From Duganella alba (lineage in GTDB: Bacteria; Pseudomonadota; Gammaproteobacteria; Burkholderiales; Burkholderiaceae_D): a stretch of 64,000 bases of DNA. The position numbers and the translations under genes are program-made. This document shows positions 64,000-64,000 of this stretch, one piece after another. A model generated the notes under the pieces. The model searched no databases. It had not been told where the DNA came from and was given only the letters and a program-made list of their open reading frames with translations. The stretch lies in the NCBI RefSeq assembly GCF_009674495.1, contig NZ_WKJN01000013.1:91197-155196 (forward strand), written 5' to 3'. Positions within the stretch are counted from its first letter, which is position 1. Every line of letters begins with the position of its first letter.

Positions 64000-64000
64000 G

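Overview
The window is a contiguous piece of a high-GC chromosome from a betaproteobacterium. The best guess is Burkholderiales, family Oxalobacteraceae (Massilia, Duganella or Janthinobacterium type). This rests on gene content and the style of the proteins: a DUF1501/DUF1800 pair, a 323-residue ThyA, a Cpx-like system, DUF4337 and DUF2069 proteins, and several HDOD/GGDEF/EAL proteins. No database search was possible, so the genus is not fixed. Almost all of positions 1-53,600 is densely packed core genome.

Layout. 1-3.2 kb: the 3' end of comEC, an alpha/beta hydrolase and dcd. 3.2-7.2 kb: a Cpx-like histidine kinase and response regulator, divergent from a CpxP/Spy-like periplasmic protein, with two perfect CpxR-type boxes between them; then a Ser/Thr-rich protein. 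7.2-11.4 kb: an exported intradiol-dioxygenase-like protein and a DUF1501/DUF1800 pair. 11.6-15.1 kb: a basic amino-acid decarboxylase, a DUF4337 protein and folA. 15.2-17.9 kb: an ECF sigma factor and zinc-type anti-sigma, divergent from a Tat metallophosphoesterase and a single-domain CuA-like cupredoxin; the shared intergenic region carries mirror-image GGGAATAA elements. 17.9-25 kb: a hydrolase, thyA, an RhlE-like helicase, a threonine-aldolase-like lyase, a fatty acid hydroxylase and an MsbA-like ABC exporter. 25-31.7 kb: an AttH-like lipocalin, an FtsX-type permease and a DUF4124 protein in a tightly coupled operon with no ATPase beside it; then an FAD oxidase, a DUF2069 protein and wrbA. 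31.7-42.5 kb: a YihY protein, a hydrolase, a CBS protein, a perfect 40-bp-arm palindrome, a REC-EAL protein, aroC, an MFS permease, and an HDOD plus GGDEF/EAL pair. 42.6-48 kb: crotonase and thiolase, divergent from an AidB-like acyl-CoA dehydrogenase; upp with an Hpt gene; cspA. 48-53.7 kb: a LysR regulator, aceB, then gloB, a methyltransferase, rnhA, dnaQ and tRNA-Val(CAC).

The unusual part is the block after the tRNA (about 53.9-64 kb). It encodes a small winged-helix-like protein, an unrecognised 207-residue beta-rich protein, a 1004-residue protein with proline-rich linkers, a phage-tail-collar protein, a trypsin-fold serine protease with an intact triad, a 74-residue protein resembling part of that protease's N-terminus, and a sigma54 activator with a degenerate FHA-like N-terminus. 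On the opposite strand lie another unknown protein and the C-terminus of a TPR protein that runs off the window. A near-consensus -24/-12 promoter (53988-54002) with TTGAC half-sites upstream (53918-53947) sits just before the first gene. I read this as one sigma54-controlled, possibly phosphothreonine-signalled, protein-particle or protease system. It has no prophage, T6SS or contractile-injection core genes in view and does not match a system I can name. It is the best candidate here for something undescribed.
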